From Okapia johnstoni (Eukaryota; Chordata; Mammalia; Artiodactyla; Giraffidae): 64,000 nt of DNA. The notes beneath the pieces were generated by a model. The model did not search any database and was not told the DNA's origin. It was given only the letters and a program-made list of their open reading frames with translations. The position numbers and the translations under genes are program-made. The DNA lies in contig CM044309.1 of NCBI GenBank assembly GCA_024291935.2, positions 868,001-932,000 on the forward strand, read 5' to 3'. Positions 1-12,275 of the stretch are shown piece by piece (the stretch's first letter is position 1; each line of letters begins with the position of its first letter).

Positions 1-164
1 TAAGCAGGTGTGCAAGGTTTTTTCTTTTCAAAGGTGGGTCTTTGGCTGAGAAACAGGCAACAAGCTCACTCACGTTAAACGTAACCAGCTGAGCAGCAAG
101 TATAAGTGATAGCTGTGAACCTGCCCCTTGTCGACGGGGAGGAAGTTTAAAAGGGAAGGTGCGT

Positions 165-285
165 GATGCTTTTCTTTGGCCTCCCGCACCGCTTCTGGGA
201 TCTCAGATCTCCCACCAGAGATCAGACCCAGGTCCACCGGAGAAAGGGCGAGGTCCTAACCACTGACCGCCAGGGATCCCCGCAG
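165..285 (-). repeat. CHR-2/Bov-tA-like SINE, minus orientation
   Basis: The block runs from a TTCTTTGGCC start through 'gatcagacccaggt' and 'ctaaccactgaccgccaggga' to the inverted SINE head. This is the usual reverse-complement layout of the ruminant tRNA-derived SINE. Confidence 0.75.
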
Positions 286-495
286 ACACGTGACGGAGAA
301 AAGAGGAGGAAAGGGCTGGTCCGGCCAGGGAGAAGGACGCTCAGAGCGGAACCGGGGCTCCGACACCGCCTTCTCCTTCCTCCCGGGGCTGGGTCCGCGG
401 ATGCCCGGCGCCGTGTTGGCGCTGGGAGGTGTGAGGCCACCAGAACCCTAGTACGTGTGATTCCTGTCTAGGGGGCGTGACCTAGACAGAGGACG
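286..495. other. GC-rich unique segment, nothing coding recognised
   Basis: Moderately GC-rich sequence between two repeats. Short open frames on both strands have no recognisable protein. Confidence 0.4.
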
Positions 496-641
496 GGATG
501 GTTGGATGGCATCACCGACGTGATGGACAGGAGTTTGAGCAAACTCTGGGAGTTGGTAAAGGCCAGGGAAGCCTGGCGTGCTGCAGTGCATGGGTCACAG
601 AGAGTCAGACAAGACTGAGAGACTGGACTGAACTGAACAGG
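496..641 (+). repeat. BovB LINE 3' end fragment
   Basis: Carries the conserved BovB C-terminal coding region (Trp-Leu-Asp-Gly-Ile-Thr-like) and the terminal 'gactggactgaactgaac' tail. Severely 5'-truncated. Confidence 0.85.
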
Positions 642-2348
642 ACCCAGAGGAAAGCTCTAACCAACTTGCGACCTCAGTTTCCTAACCGGGAAAAGGAGGA
701 AGCTGACCAGATTTATCTCTCAACTTCCTTTCAACTCTAACTTCTCTGGTTTTTTTTTAATGCACATTCTGAAGAGCCTCCAGGGTAAATCCCCACTCAC
801 CAGATCAAAATAGAACAGGCCATTTGGGGCACATTTTGTACTGAAAAGATCTGCCACAAACCACAAAGCTAAAGAGCACAAAATAGCGAATTTCATTTCC
901 TTCGGGCTTCCAAGTGAGGATGAACATATCAGAGGGAACCCTGTGCTAATAAGCAGGCGGTCGGTCTAGGGTTATCAGCATCTATTTTCAGCTCCCAGGA
1001 CAGACGTGGGGAAGCTGTCCAAGGGCTACAGGTTTTGTGTGTGGGTCTACAACAGGGGACAGATAAAACAGAGTATGCCTTACAGATATTCCAAGAGCCC
1101 TCCAGAGTGTTATCAGGGACATCTGTGGTTATGGTGGAGGCAGCTTTCAGCTGAGGGGTTGTGAAAGGCTCCTCAACCAATGCACATTTATGGAGCTCCA
1201 ACTGCATACCAGGCATAGCTTAAACAACAGCTTAGCGTGGACTAGTTTCCGTAACTGAAACAGATGTTGCTTCTTCAAATGAAAATGTTGTATCCCATGT
1301 GTGTAGGACACACACACACGCCAGTCACAGTCTCCATAATCCTCCCAATCCAGTTAAAACTGAAGCTACCCAGCAGGGTTTTCATCTATTTCCTGTTTTA
1401 GCAAATGCATCACCTTCCTTTCTGCCTCTTTCTCTAGATTTATGCCCTTCCTTCTTCAGGCTCTGTTAAAGCCTAGCTCATCTCAATCTCTTTCTGTAAT
1501 GTCTCCTCTCAACCACTAGATATGACCTGGTTTCCCTGATGCCTCTGTGACATAGGTTCTACGATGCTCAGGTCTACCCATATACTACTTTGTATTACTT
1601 ACAGCACAAATTGAATGAGGAAAAAACTCTCTCCTTTCTTCGTATTTCCCAAAGTGTCTAGGACAAGGCTAACGGTAAATGATGCTCAGAATATGAGCCT
1701 GGGTTTCATCTTTGCTTTTAGCTGGACAGAGAGAAATCTGACCACGGAACAGAATGTAGATTTGAGTCTCCAGTGTTGGGTCCTTTAGTGGCTGCAGACC
1801 CATCCAGGTTGCCCTTACAGGGCAGTACTTCAAAGTGTTCCTCCCCTGCCTTTCCATGAATATGAAGGGGTACTTGGACCATCTGCGTGTGTTTGGTTCC
1901 CTGGAAAAGAAACGTTAAGCAACTCTTCCCTCAGGAAGAGCCCACGCCATCCTTCACAGCATGTGCACACGGCAGGGGTCTGGTTTTAGCTCCAAGTCTG
2001 TTTGTTGCCAGGATCCAGGCAGGTCTGGGCAGGAAGGGCTCAGGCCGGTGGCCGGGGCCCCCTGGGAGTCCACGGACGGAGGAGCCAGACCACCAGACAG
2101 GAGCAGAGTCAGGAGAAGGCCACAGCATCTGCAGCCCCAAGGCCAAGGAGCCAAACCTGAAGGCCGCATGTTTACTCCAGTCCTGAGATGCCGCGGGCCA
2201 AGGCAGCTCTGTGGCGGGGAACAGGTGACAAAGCACAGACACGAAGGAGGGAAACGGCCACAAATAAATTAGTAACAAAGCCTCCCTTTAAAACATTTAC
2301 ATTACAAAGAGAGAGAATACTGATAAATCTACATGCAGTGATGTAAAA

Positions 2349-2349
<1 letters not shown>
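642..2349. other. Unique intronic sequence
   Basis: No gene and no clear repeat beyond a short (CA)n near 1310. Several short ORFs at 1887-2278 overlap on both strands and match nothing recognisable; they look like chance ORFs. Confidence 0.4.

Positions 2350-2350
<1 letters not shown>

Positions 2351-2392
<42 letters not shown>
2351..2392. repeat. (AC)n microsatellite
   Basis: About 21 perfect AC dinucleotides directly abutting the head of a Bov-A2 SINE. Likely length-polymorphic. Confidence 0.97.
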
Positions 2393-2394
<2 letters not shown>

Positions 2395-2707
2395 GTTTCC
2401 CTGGTGGCTCAGTTGGATAAGAATCCACCTGCAATGCAGGACACCCTGGTTCGATTCCTGGGTCGGGAAGATCCGCTGGAGAAGGGATAGGCTACCCACT
2501 CCAGTATTCTTGGGCTTCCCTGGTGGCTCAGCTGGTAAAGAATCTGCCCGCAATGCAGGACACCCTGGTTCAATTCCTGGGTCGGGAAGATCCGCTGGAG
2601 AAGGGAAAGGCTACCCACTCCAGTATTCCGGCCTGGAGAACTCCATGGACTGTATAGTCCATGGGTCGCAAAGAGTCGGACACAACTGAGCGACTTTCAC
2701 TTTCACA
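2393..2707 (+). repeat. Bov-A2 SINE (dimeric)
   Basis: Two consecutive monomers, each starting 'ttccctggtggctcag' and carrying the A/B-box-like 'ggttc(g/a)attcctgg', followed by the shared 3' body 'cacaactgagcgactttcac'. A full-length dimeric ruminant SINE. Confidence 0.92.
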
Positions 2708-2776
2708 AATTAGGAGACAAAAAAAGGTCACAAGAAAGCTGCTGAGAAACATTCAGTGGGAGAGAGTTAATTGTTC

Positions 2777-2922
2777 CTTGGGCTTCCCGAGTGGCTCAGT
2801 GGTAGAGAACCCACCTGCCAATGCAGGAGACGCAGGAGCCTTGGGCTCAATCCCCGGGTGGGGGAGGTCCCCGGAGGAGGAAGTGGCTTCCCACTCCAGC
2901 GTTCCTGCCTGGGTTGCCTTTC
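2777..2922 (+). repeat. Bov-tA/Bov-A SINE, partial
   Basis: Starts 'gggcttcccgagtggctcag' and runs through 'cactccagcgttcctgcctgg'; the 3' part is missing. Confidence 0.85.
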
Positions 2923-3896
2923 TTGACACAGTTACCCTTGCAGGTGCTCGGCACAGCTTAAAGTTTCAGGCTGCTTGTGTGCACTCTGGTTGCTGAGCAC
3001 ACTTGGTGTATGTTTGTGTTTAACGAGCTCTGGTACCTACAACCTCACGTTCCTAGACCCACACTTACCTGGGTTTCAGGTCACTCAGACTGTTTGAGGG
3101 TCAGAGAGGAGGCTGGAAGTGCAGCAAACCACCATCCACGGCCAAGAAGGGACGGGCGCTGCCGCGAGACAGGCTCTCGGTGCCGAGTCTGGCAAACACG
3201 GTTTCCCATGTCTGAGTCCCAGCGTGGTTCTACATAATCATAAAGCCATATGCTGAGCGCATTATGGCTTATCAGTGATTTCCATACTCTTCATCTTATT
3301 GGATCTTGCAAACAGCCCTGGGAGGTAGCTAGGGGAGAGGTGATGAATCCCTATCTATAGACGAGAAGAAGGTTTACGCCGGCGGTTGGAACTGGCCACC
3401 AACAGTTTCCGAGCGGCAAAGCCACATATCACATCTAGAGCGTACGATACCTCACGTACCAAGACACCACCCGTGTAGAGCATACCTAACCTCGCTCGTC
3501 TGTAAGAATCCTCCTGCAGGACTGTGGCTGGTTCTATCAGCGGTTGTGTCTGTAGTGTTGCTGCATACTTGTGCTTGTATTTTCTTTTTTTAAGTGGTAA
3601 ACTCAGGAGTAATTTATTAGAAATGCCAATAAATACGTAAGTCATGAACTAAAACAAAACTGAGAAAACAAAGCTAGACACATTACAAAAGAGATAAAAC
3701 ATGAAAACAAGACGCCTTACACGTTATAATAAGTGAGAAACGCCGGTCTAAACACCCAGACTTCTAGGAAAATACAAATTATGAAACTTGTCATAAGGAA
3801 GAAAAGGAGCAAGTTATAACAATCCTCTACTTTTGTCCTTTAATTTCTTGTAGATATACAGTTTAATCAAACTTAATTGGTATCCAAATTAATTCT
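2923..3896. other. Unique intronic sequence
   Basis: No recognisable gene, RNA or repeat. An open minus frame at 3355-3645 (96 codons) has no recognisable domain and no splice or context support. Confidence 0.35.
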
Positions 3897-4255
3897 TTTT
3901 TTAAACTATTTTATATTGGAGCATAGCTGATTAACAATCTTGTGATAGTTTCAGGTGGACAGTAAAGGGCCTCAGCCAAACATATCCATGTGTCCTTTCT
4001 CCCCCAAACTCAAGTCCCATCCAGGCTGCCACGTTGGCAGGCTGCCAACGTTGAGCAGGTTCCCTGCGCTCTTCAGAGGCACCGTGTTGGTTCTCCACCC
4101 TAAACACAGCAGCGTCGATGCCAAACTCCCTCACTACCCCTTCTCCCAACCCTCCACCACACACATATTTATGCTTTTCAAGGGTCCTGCATTACTTTGT
4201 AAGTACCCCCAAGGACTCCATCTTCTCTCCAACTCCTTGTTTCGCTATGGTGGAT
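3897..4255 (-). repeat. Artiodactyl L1 3'-end-like fragment
   Basis: Resembles the ruminant repeat reading 'ttggagtatagttgatt...acaatgttgtgttagtttcaggt' followed by a CT-rich stretch. I assign it to an L1 3' end from memory; family name uncertain. Confidence 0.5.
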
Positions 4256-4732
4256 GAGCTGGTATTTAAACACCCTTGATGATTATATAAAGAACCTGAA
4301 AACTTACCAAACTCTCTTCAGAGCCCCAAATGCTAACATGGTTCCAAACACCTGTGGCTCCTTATGAACTGCAGCTCTCATCACAGACACTGTCTCCTAA
4401 AGATAGCTGGATGCCTGAAGATCTTGCCAGCTCTCAGCCACGTTCTCCTGACAGCTATCACTTGAACTACAGTGGATTTCCACAGCTAAAAAGTCACACT
4501 ATCAATGAGGCGACCAGAGGCGAGGGAGCGAAGCTCAAAGTGGGCTCTCACTAAGATTCCAGAACGTCTCTGAAAGTTTAAACTCGCTTTGCTACTGCGC
4601 CTGTGTCTAGCATCTTCCCATCCCAGTGTTTGCTTCCTGTGTGCACGGGGCTAGGACGTGAGGCCAACAGAACCACCCTCGTTCTAGGTGCCAGGAAGCG
4701 AATGACACCTGCGCTCTTGATTTAGTGGGTTT

Positions 4733-4860
4733 TGTGTTTATTTATTTATTTTGGCCAAGGGGGATGTGGGGTCTTAGTTCCCCGACTCAGGGATCACACC
4801 CGAACCTCCCTGCACTGGAAGCAAAGGGTCTTAACCACTGGACCCCCAGGGAAGTCCCAA
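4733..4860 (-). repeat. CHR-2/Bov-tA-like SINE, minus orientation
   Basis: Begins with T-rich 'tttatttatttattttggcc' and ends 'ccactggacccccagggaag'; classic inverted SINE. Confidence 0.85.
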
Positions 4861-5058
4861 CTGAAGGCATGTGTTTAAGCCTAGAGTCCGTTTCGAGGGG
4901 ACTCATTTAGATCACAGTGTCTGTCCTGTGAGTGTCTGAGACATTCAATTATTTGGTTTGGTCCTTGAGAAAACTTACAATGTCCTGCAAATCGGGCCCC
5001 GTTCATCAGACTTGTAACTTTCCCACTGATCACGTAACGACGGGGTAAGTACGCAATC

Positions 5059-5246
5059 TGATTAGACCGCCGTTCGATTCGGCAGCCACTCGGTTCTCGG
5101 GCTCCTTGCTTTAAGGGGGGTTTGATTAGACCGCCGTTCGATTCGGCAGCCACTCGGTTCTCGGGCTCCTTGCTTTAAGGGGGGTTTGATTAGACCGCCG
5201 TTCGATTCGGCAGCACTCGGTTCTCGGGCTCCTTGCTTTAAGGGGG
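5059..5246. repeat. Tandem triplication, 64 bp unit x 3
   Basis: The unit beginning 'attagaccgccgttcgattc' starts at 5061, 5125 and 5189, a period of exactly 64 bp. Copies 1 and 2 look identical; copy 3 lacks one C ('cagcactcgg' for 'cagccactcgg'). Each unit has several CpGs and ends in a G-run. No spacer/repeat alternation, so not CRISPR-like. Confidence 0.97.
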
Positions 5247-5324
5247 AGGGGCAGGCAGACAGCGGAACCAGCCCAGAACAAGAGGGCTCAGACTAAACAA
5301 TTAAATACGCATTTTGTTTGTTTT

Positions 5325-5497
5325 TAATTTGTTATTTACTTTGGCTGCGCTGGGTCTTCATCGGGTTCACAAGCTTCTCTGGTGGTGGCGTGTGCGTATA
5401 AGCAGCATCTGGGGTCTTAATTCCCCCCAGAGATGGAGCCTGGGCCCCCTGCACTGGGAGCACAGTCTTAACCCCGACTCACCAGGGAAATCCCTAA
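5325..5497 (-). repeat. CHR-2/Bov-tA-like SINE, minus orientation
   Basis: 'ttggctgcgctgggtcttca' through 'caccagggaaatccct' is the inverted tRNA-SINE pattern. Confidence 0.85.
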
Positions 5498-5886
5498 ACA
5501 TACATTTTAATAAAGGGATCTAATACAAACCAAATAATAGGGGTTTGTGTTAGCTTAATAATAGAAAAAGAATCGTCTGGAGGTAATTAATGCAATAGTT
5601 GGTGAACATACGCTATTGAACAAGTAAGATTAAACACCACATCTGAGTTCAGAGCCACACAATACTTTACAGTCTTTCCTGGATCATTACGATTATGCCC
5701 AAAACTCTTTTCCACAAAAAAGACTCCTGCTTCCTCTAGTCTTTCTCCTATTTTTTATTTTTTTATTTGCTGCAATGACCACACTACCTAGTTTCCCAAA
5801 CCTTCTCTGAACATTTAATACAAAGAAAGGGTAAGCCCCTACCCAAACCAAATCAACCAGTGAAACTCTCCTCCGTCAATCGTCTT

Positions 5887-6097
5887 GTTGTTTAGTCGCT
5901 AAGTCACGTCCAACTCTTCTGCAGCCCTATGGACTGAAGCCCACGAGGCTCCTCTGTCCATGAGATTTTCCAGGCAAGAATACTAGATCGGGTGGCCTTT
6001 CCCGTTTCCAGGGGATCTTCCCGGCCCGGGGATCGAACCCACGTCTCTTGCATTGGCAGACAGATTCCTTGCCACTGAGCCACCTGGGAGCCCTGAT
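5887..6097 (-). repeat. Bov-tA SINE, minus orientation
   Basis: Starts 'ttgtttagtcgctaagtcac' and ends 'ccactgagccacctgggagc'; full inverted copy. Confidence 0.9.
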
Positions 6098-7295
6098 GAC
6101 TCCTGTACCAATGACTAAAGTCCAGGCATCACGTTGGACAGACAACTACTTCTGCTGCTTGCGCCAGCAGTGTGGCCATCAGAGCTAAGAATGAATTCCA
6201 CTTGTCTTTGTAATGTACCACTGCACTTGAGTCTTACTGTAGATCACTGAACTTTTATTTAATATGATGCTTATTCTGCCGTTTGTTGAAAACATGAGTT
6301 GAAGGTCAGGAGATGACCAAAAGAACGGTGAACATCCTGGGTTAAAAGTAAATGGTGAAAAACTCAAAGCCAGATAATAAGCGCTATCTGCACTTGAGGA
6401 TATGCATGTTTTCTGCATGTTCTATAGTCTCACTTTACATCCCACGGTACTTCCAAACTTCCTAGTTGATTTCAGAATCGGTATCGATACCTACGATCCC
6501 TCTCTTGACTCTAGTTCAGGGGGCACCATGAGGACAGGGGTGTCCATCCACTGCATTCCCGGCGGTACTGTCAGAGCCTAGCACCCCCACTGGGTCTCCA
6601 CCAAACTCAATGTACACAAAACACGCCGGACACAAGCCATTTCAAGGCTCCCCCCTTTCTCTCTCCCGCCCTCCACATGCCCACCCATCAGCACACATGC
6701 TCTCTCCTCGCCCTTCCCTGCCAAGCCAGCTCCTCCTCCCGAACACCCGACTTCTAGGAATGACTCCCTACCTGTCCCAGCCACCAGGCAGTATCTTTAG
6801 CCATCCTGGACTAAGAGTCCCGTTTCTTTAACCATGGTTTTCCCGCTGCCCGGAACCCACCTTCCTCCCTCCCACTTCCACACAACCTACTCATCTCCCC
6901 TCTTGTCCCATGAAGCCATTGCCTCCTTTTCTAGTTATGGGGGGTTGTCCTTTTTAAAACTGTTGCTTTAACTTCCCAGGGTTCTTCACAATATTTTGTT
7001 CAATTATCCTCCATGTATTCATGGAGTCCTATTCTACTTCTCTACCTAAAAGGTTGTCTTTTTGGGTGCAAGAATCATGCTGTTTATTTCTTGATATTTT
7101 TTCCAATGCAAACAAAAGCTGGCCCCACAGGCTCTCAATAAATATTTGTAGGCTGATTAACTAAAGATAAAATATAATCAGCAGGCATGTGTATAAGAAA
7201 TTTTTCTGGGAGGAAAAAATTAAAAAAGGGTATATCTAGGTTCTTCTGAAATATGCAGAAGAAATCTGTATTCTATATATGCATACAAGTATATC
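6098..7295. other. Unique intronic sequence
   Basis: A C/T-rich block (6640-6900) and an A/T-rich block (6950-7290). No gene or RNA recognised; ORFs here are short and unsupported. Confidence 0.35.
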
Positions 7296-7477
7296 ATCTT
7301 TTTTTAAATTGAGGCACACTTGATCTAACAATGCTGTGTTAGTTTCTGGTATATTGCAAAGTGATTCGCTTATATATACCCATTCTTTTCCATATTCCTT
7401 TTCATTATGGTTTATTACAAAATACTGAATATAGTTCCCTATGCCATACAGCAGGATCTTGTTTAATTTATACATTG
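7296..7477 (-). repeat. Artiodactyl L1 3'-end-like fragment
   Basis: 'aacaatgctgtgttagtttc' and 'atagttccctatgccataca' mark the same family as the fragments at 3897 and 9521. It continues on the far side of a BovB insertion (7567-7612). Confidence 0.6.
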
Positions 7478-7566
7478 TTCAGTTCAGTCGCTCAGTCGTG
7501 TCCGACTCTTTGCAACCCCATGAATCGCAGCACGCCAGGCCTCCCTGTCCATCACCAACTCCCAGA
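7478..7566 (-). repeat. BovB 3' end, minus orientation, inserted in L1-like repeat
   Basis: 'ttcagttcagtcgctcagtc' followed by the inverted BovB C-terminal coding sequence; only about 90 bp. Confidence 0.85.
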
Positions 7567-7612
7567 GTAGTATCTGCTAATCCATAACTTCTAATTTATC
7601 CATCCCCTCCCC

Positions 7613-8205
7613 TATAATTTTAACTAATCCATAATAAAATGTTAACTGCGCTTTTTAAGAAGTTCACACACTGCCTTCAGTCTTGTTTAAACTCATTTAT
7701 CAGCTGCAAGGACTGTGACAGGCTTCTGTTGTGTGTGCTTCCGTGTGAAAAAGACAGCTCTGTGGCTAGAAGACCACAGACCCTTATTCTTGAAAGTCAA
7801 AGCAGAAAAATATGCTTTTGATGTTGCTCTCAGTACTCACGAGAGCCTTGGTGGGAGGAGAATGGCCCTCCCTCTGCCCGCCTCCGTACACAAGGGCTGC
7901 TTACCGTTCGGACAGGCCTTTCATCACTGCCAAGCGCCTCCAATGCCACTCTCGTTAGTCACTCACCACCAGCCCCACGGGACACACGGGCACAGTGTTG
8001 CTCCCTGTTGAACAGCGCAGGTGCCCTCGGGAGGCTCAGAGAAATTCTGAGAGGGGCTTGCCCTCCCTAAGATAAATGGTGGGAGTCAGAGCTTGAACCC
8101 GAGGCTCTGGTGTTCCGCTTCAGGTCCTGGGAAAACCCACCAAGGTCATCCTTCAGGAGAGCTAGGAGGCGTCTGTCACCAGCTCACCACTTTAGGCTTA
8201 CTCTC
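7613..8205. other. Unique intronic sequence
   Basis: No recognisable gene or repeat; overlapping short plus-strand ORFs lack recognisable products. Confidence 0.35.
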
Positions 8206-8211
8206 CAATGA

Positions 8212-8520
8212 ACGTGGAGGCCCCTCAGTCATGCCCGACTCTCTGCAACCCCAGGGACTATACAGTCCATGGAATTCTCCAGGCCAGAATACTGGAGTGG
8301 GTAGCCTTTCCCTTCTCCAGGGGATCTTCCTGACCCAGGGATCAAACCCAGGTCTCCTGCATTGCAGGTGGTTTCTTGACCAGCTGAGCCACCAGGGAAG
8401 CCCAAGAATACTGGAGTGGGTGACCTTTCCCTTCTCCAGGGGATCTTCCCAAGCCAGGGATCGAGCCCGGGTCTCCTGCATTGCAGGCGGATTCTTTACC
8501 AGCTAAGCCACCAGGGAAGC
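8212..8520 (-). repeat. Bov-A2 SINE (dimeric), minus orientation
   Basis: Inverted body followed by two inverted heads, each ending 'gccaccagggaagc', at about 8400 and 8519. Confidence 0.92.
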
Positions 8521-9520
8521 TATCAGGGAGGCTTACTCTTCAGTGACACTGTTGGGTGCCTAGTAATGCAAGGAACAGTGCCAGACAGGGGAGAAACAGC
8601 CGTGAGAAGGACAAAAGCCCAACTTCCCTCGTGGGGCTGAAAGTCTAGACAGCGGCTTCCACAGGAGGAACCTAAGAGCATCCTTCGGGGTGTGCTAGAC
8701 AATACCAGAACATCTGTATTTATCTCACTTTTACAAGGAATTTTTTAACTTTCTATTTTGTGGCTATGTTTATGATGTGCATAATGCACCCATACAGCAG
8801 TCCATGGGTGTCACGGGCAACATGCTGATGCTGGGGAGAATCTATACTCAAAACATCTGCACAGGTATGGATGGGCAAGCGGACGTTTGAAAACCGATGG
8901 ACTGCGGGACAAGCCGGACTTTCCTGAACACGCTTCGACATGTCCCAGCTTCAAGTCTCTCCAGCTTCTCTTTTCTCTAAAAGGCATCTATCTCCTCCCT
9001 TCACAGTCCTCCTTCCTGAGTAAACGTCTTCAAAACCCAGCTCAGGGGGCCCTCAGAGGCAAAGTCGGTCACATGTCTCTGCAGCTCCCACTGTCCCAGA
9101 GGGACCCCAGACACCCGTCTGTCCCAGATCTTATTCTGCTGTGTCATAACCACCTACATTTCCAGCCCTGGCACTAGCTGGCGGGAATCTTTGGTCTGTG
9201 AGCTCCCTGAAGACAGGGGTCCAGTGGTTTACCTTTTGTTCTCAAGGACAAGACCATCACTGAGGCCTGGCACGTCAGGGACTCTCACATGCACGTGAGA
9301 AATTTATTCACAGCTTTTTTCTCTTTTAATTGCAATCACCTTGAAGACAGAAGCTTCAGGAGGGCAATCAAACAGAGCCTTTTCCTTCCTCCTCCGTCCC
9401 CTTGCGGAGAGGCGGGGTGGGAGAGCGCCCACACCCAGCTCTCAGACGCAGCCCCTGAGCCCAGGTCGGCAGAGAGCTTACAGGTGGGCTGGGAGAGAGT
9501 GGTACTTCCAGAATGCTTTT
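8521..9520. other. Unique intronic sequence
   Basis: No recognised gene, RNA or repeat; short unsupported ORFs only. Confidence 0.35.
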
Positions 9521-9720
9521 ACATCTTATTAATTTTTATTGGACTACAGATGCTTTACCATGCTGTGTTAGTTTCTTTTGTACAGCAAAGTGAATCCGTT
9601 ATATGCATACATATCTGCCCTCTTTTTTGAATTTCCTCCCCTTTTAGGTCACCACAGAGCACTGAGTTGCATTCCTTGTGCTTATAGGAGGGTCTCGCTT
9701 GTCATCTATTTTACACATGG
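9521..9720 (-). repeat. Artiodactyl L1 3'-end-like fragment
   Basis: 'tttattggactacagatgct' and 'gtgttagtttcttttgtaca' match the repeat family seen at 3897 and 7296. Confidence 0.55.
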
Positions 9721-10015
9721 TATCAACAGTGAATAAACATCAGTCCCGAGCTCTCTTTCATCCCACCCACCACTCTCCCCTTGGTACACACCTGACATGC
9801 ACAGGGCATGTCAAGTCAACCACGTTACGAGCAAGTCTTTGGGAAGACCTTCACTTAACTGTGACTAAGAGCAACTACGTTAGTCTCCTGGACCTTGTCC
9901 AGTCAACAAGCATTAACTGAACATCCATCAGGCACTGTAAGTAACAAGACGTACGCGGACTCTGCCTTTACGGAACATGCACTTCTGTAAACTTCACTTT
10001 CCTTGTCCCCACCAC

Positions 10016-10047
10016 GTGAGTGAGTGAGTGAGTGAGTGAGTGAGTGA
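10016..10047. repeat. (TGAG)n microsatellite
   Basis: About eight TGAG units next to the 3'-tail side of an inverted Bov-A2; probably grew from the SINE's simple-repeat tail. Confidence 0.95.
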
Positions 10048-10049
10048 GG

Positions 10050-10240
10050 AAGGAACGTTGCTCAGTTGTGTCCACCTCTTTGCAACCCCATGGACTGTAT
10101 AGTCAGTGGGATTCTCCAGGGCAGAACACTGGAGTGGGCAGCCTCTCCATTCTCCAGGGGATCTTCCCAACCCAGAGACTGAACCCAGGTCTCCCACATT
10201 GCAGGTGGACTCATTACCAGCTGAGCCACCAGGGAAGCCC
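10050..10240 (-). repeat. Bov-A2/Bov-A SINE, minus orientation
   Basis: 'ttgctcagttgtgtccacct' through 'gagccaccagggaagcccac'; a single head is present. Confidence 0.9.
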
Positions 10241-10499
10241 ACCATGTAAAGGTACTTTTATATCTGAGGACCTGAAACGTGAAGACTCACTGTGAGCACC
10301 AAAGTGGCATGGCCCTCAAGAGCGGCTCTCCAACCGACTTCTTAAAATGTCATCCGAATGCATCAGAACTTAGTATCAGCTGTAAAACAGTCCCTTATTC
10401 AACTTAAGAGAGATGCATTCTTAAGCTTTCAAACATATTTCATCATCTTACCTCTTACCACTGAACACAACTTCAGTTGCCCTTGTTGGGGCATCAGCA

Positions 10500-10625
10500 T
10501 TACAAAGATGAACGTGGGATTTGGAATCAAAAACCTTAAATCTGAGTTCTGCCTGCATCACTGAGTAACTGTGTGTCCTTGGCCCAAGTCACTTAATCTC
10601 CCTGAGCTGCATTTATTTTATCACT
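10500..10625 (-). repeat. MIR fragment (probable)
   Basis: Contains 'ctgagtaactgtgtgtcctt' and 'caagtcacttaatctccctg', the conserved MIR core in the orientation where it reads as a tRNA-like SINE. Divergent, so probable only. Confidence 0.5.
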
Positions 10626-12066
10626 GAGCAAATTTTTTTCCATGTACCCATCTTTGTGGGGACATAACAATGAACAAGAACTTCAGTAAAGCTTCTAAAT
10701 TTCTTCTAAATCAGAATAATCACTCAGATTCCTCCTAACTCACAGGTTAAGGATCAAGAAAATGTTAAGAATCAATACAATGACACATATAAATTCTCTT
10801 ACTAAAATTAAAAACAAAAATGCGGTTTACATGTTAGTTGTGATTTGTATCACAAATACTTATCACATAAACTCAGATAAAGGAAAGAATTGTTATCATG
10901 GAATTTTTTATATATTCATCTCACCCAGCAAGTACCCTGAATTTATAGACCAAAGGCTCACAGTATGACTTCCTTCTATTTTTTCTGAAGGCATCTGAAC
11001 TATCAACTAATAGGTGCTGTGGATCCACAAGGCTGTAATTATCACATGTAATAGCATCTGTGAAAGCTAAAAATATTAATGTTTGCATGTCATCTTACAT
11101 GCAATTGCAGGACTCTAAAGTGGGATTTTATGTTTGTCCCCAAATATGTAGCAATTTAAACAGCACACTGAAGTGAGAGGCTAAAAATACAAACAGACCA
11201 AAAATGTTAACTGGCTCATGATAGGACTGCATAAGGGTCCTTGTCCACGAAGAGATTTAAAACTGCACACGACCAAATGAATTAAATAAAACACCCTGCT
11301 TCTTATGCTCAATGTCAAATCTAAAGCAGAGAGAAGTTCAATTCCTAAAACCTCAGTCTCCCCATTTTTTAAGCAGGAAAGAGAAAAATGAAATTTCATG
11401 AATTCAAAACTAAAAGCAATTTCACTTTCCATAAGGGACCAGTCAACAAGCATTTATTTATATTCTACCCTATTCCTAAACAGTGGAGATGCCACCAGTT
11501 TCAAAAATAGAATCACATACAGCCTTCTACATAACAAATGTGGTTACAAGTCAAACACTTTTTGTATGAGTAAAGCTCAAACAAATTGGAGGAATTGTAA
11601 GATGATTATTCTATTCCAAGTAAAGTTAGTCTTTGTTGACACTTTGTAACCAACAATATTTTATATAAATATCCCTGACTCTGTGCTTTTAGCACCAAAA
11701 AAAAAAAAAAAAAGAAAGAAAAAAGAAAAACTAAAAAAAATACATTCATGTAATAGGTATCTGTGATTTCTGTTAGATGCCTCATTCCTGGTACTAATTT
11801 CTTTGTCAATGATGGTTATGAGAACCCAAAACTAATTCTGGCTAATTTAAGCAAAAAGGGATTTTACTGAAAGGATATAGAGGCTCTTACAAATTCGGCA
11901 GAAGGCTGAGGAAGGAAGCTTATAAGCAGGAACTGTATACAGCACTCTGAGAACATGCCTAAGACTCTCACTAAGGGAGCAGGGCCAACTGCTGGAAGGG
12001 TTTCTAATCAGATAGGTAAGAAAGGCCAGGTGACGTGTAGGACCTCCGAGATGGACGGACACTGCA
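10626..12066. other. A/T-rich unique intronic sequence with an A-rich tract
   Basis: No gene recognised. A near-pure A tract with G interruptions occupies 11696-11740. Remaining sequence is unique and A/T-rich. Confidence 0.4.
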
Positions 12067-12067
12067 A

Positions 12068-12275
12068 GATATTTACTTATTTATTTGGCAACATGGGTCT
12101 CCGTTGCCCCGCGTGGAATCTTCCATCTTCGCTGTGGTATGCGGGATCTTCAGCTGCTGCATGCAGACTATGAGCTGTGACACGTGGGATCCAGGTCCCT
12201 CACCAGGGACCAAACCGGGGTCCCCTGCACTGGGAGCCCAGAGCCTCAGCCTCTGGACCAGTAGGCAAGTCCCTG
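12068..12275 (-). repeat. CHR-2/Bov-tA-like SINE, minus orientation
   Basis: T-rich start, 'ggcaacatgggtctccgttg', and terminal 'ctggaccagtaggcaagtcc' give an inverted full-length SINE. Confidence 0.85.

Noticed and set aside
2393..2707. tRNA genes in SINE heads (A- and B-box-like sequence throughout the window)
   Set aside because: They are SINE promoters without a foldable tRNA acceptor stem; none stands alone.
5059..5246. Possible CRISPR array
   Set aside because: Contiguous 64 bp copies with no unique spacers, in a mammalian intron.
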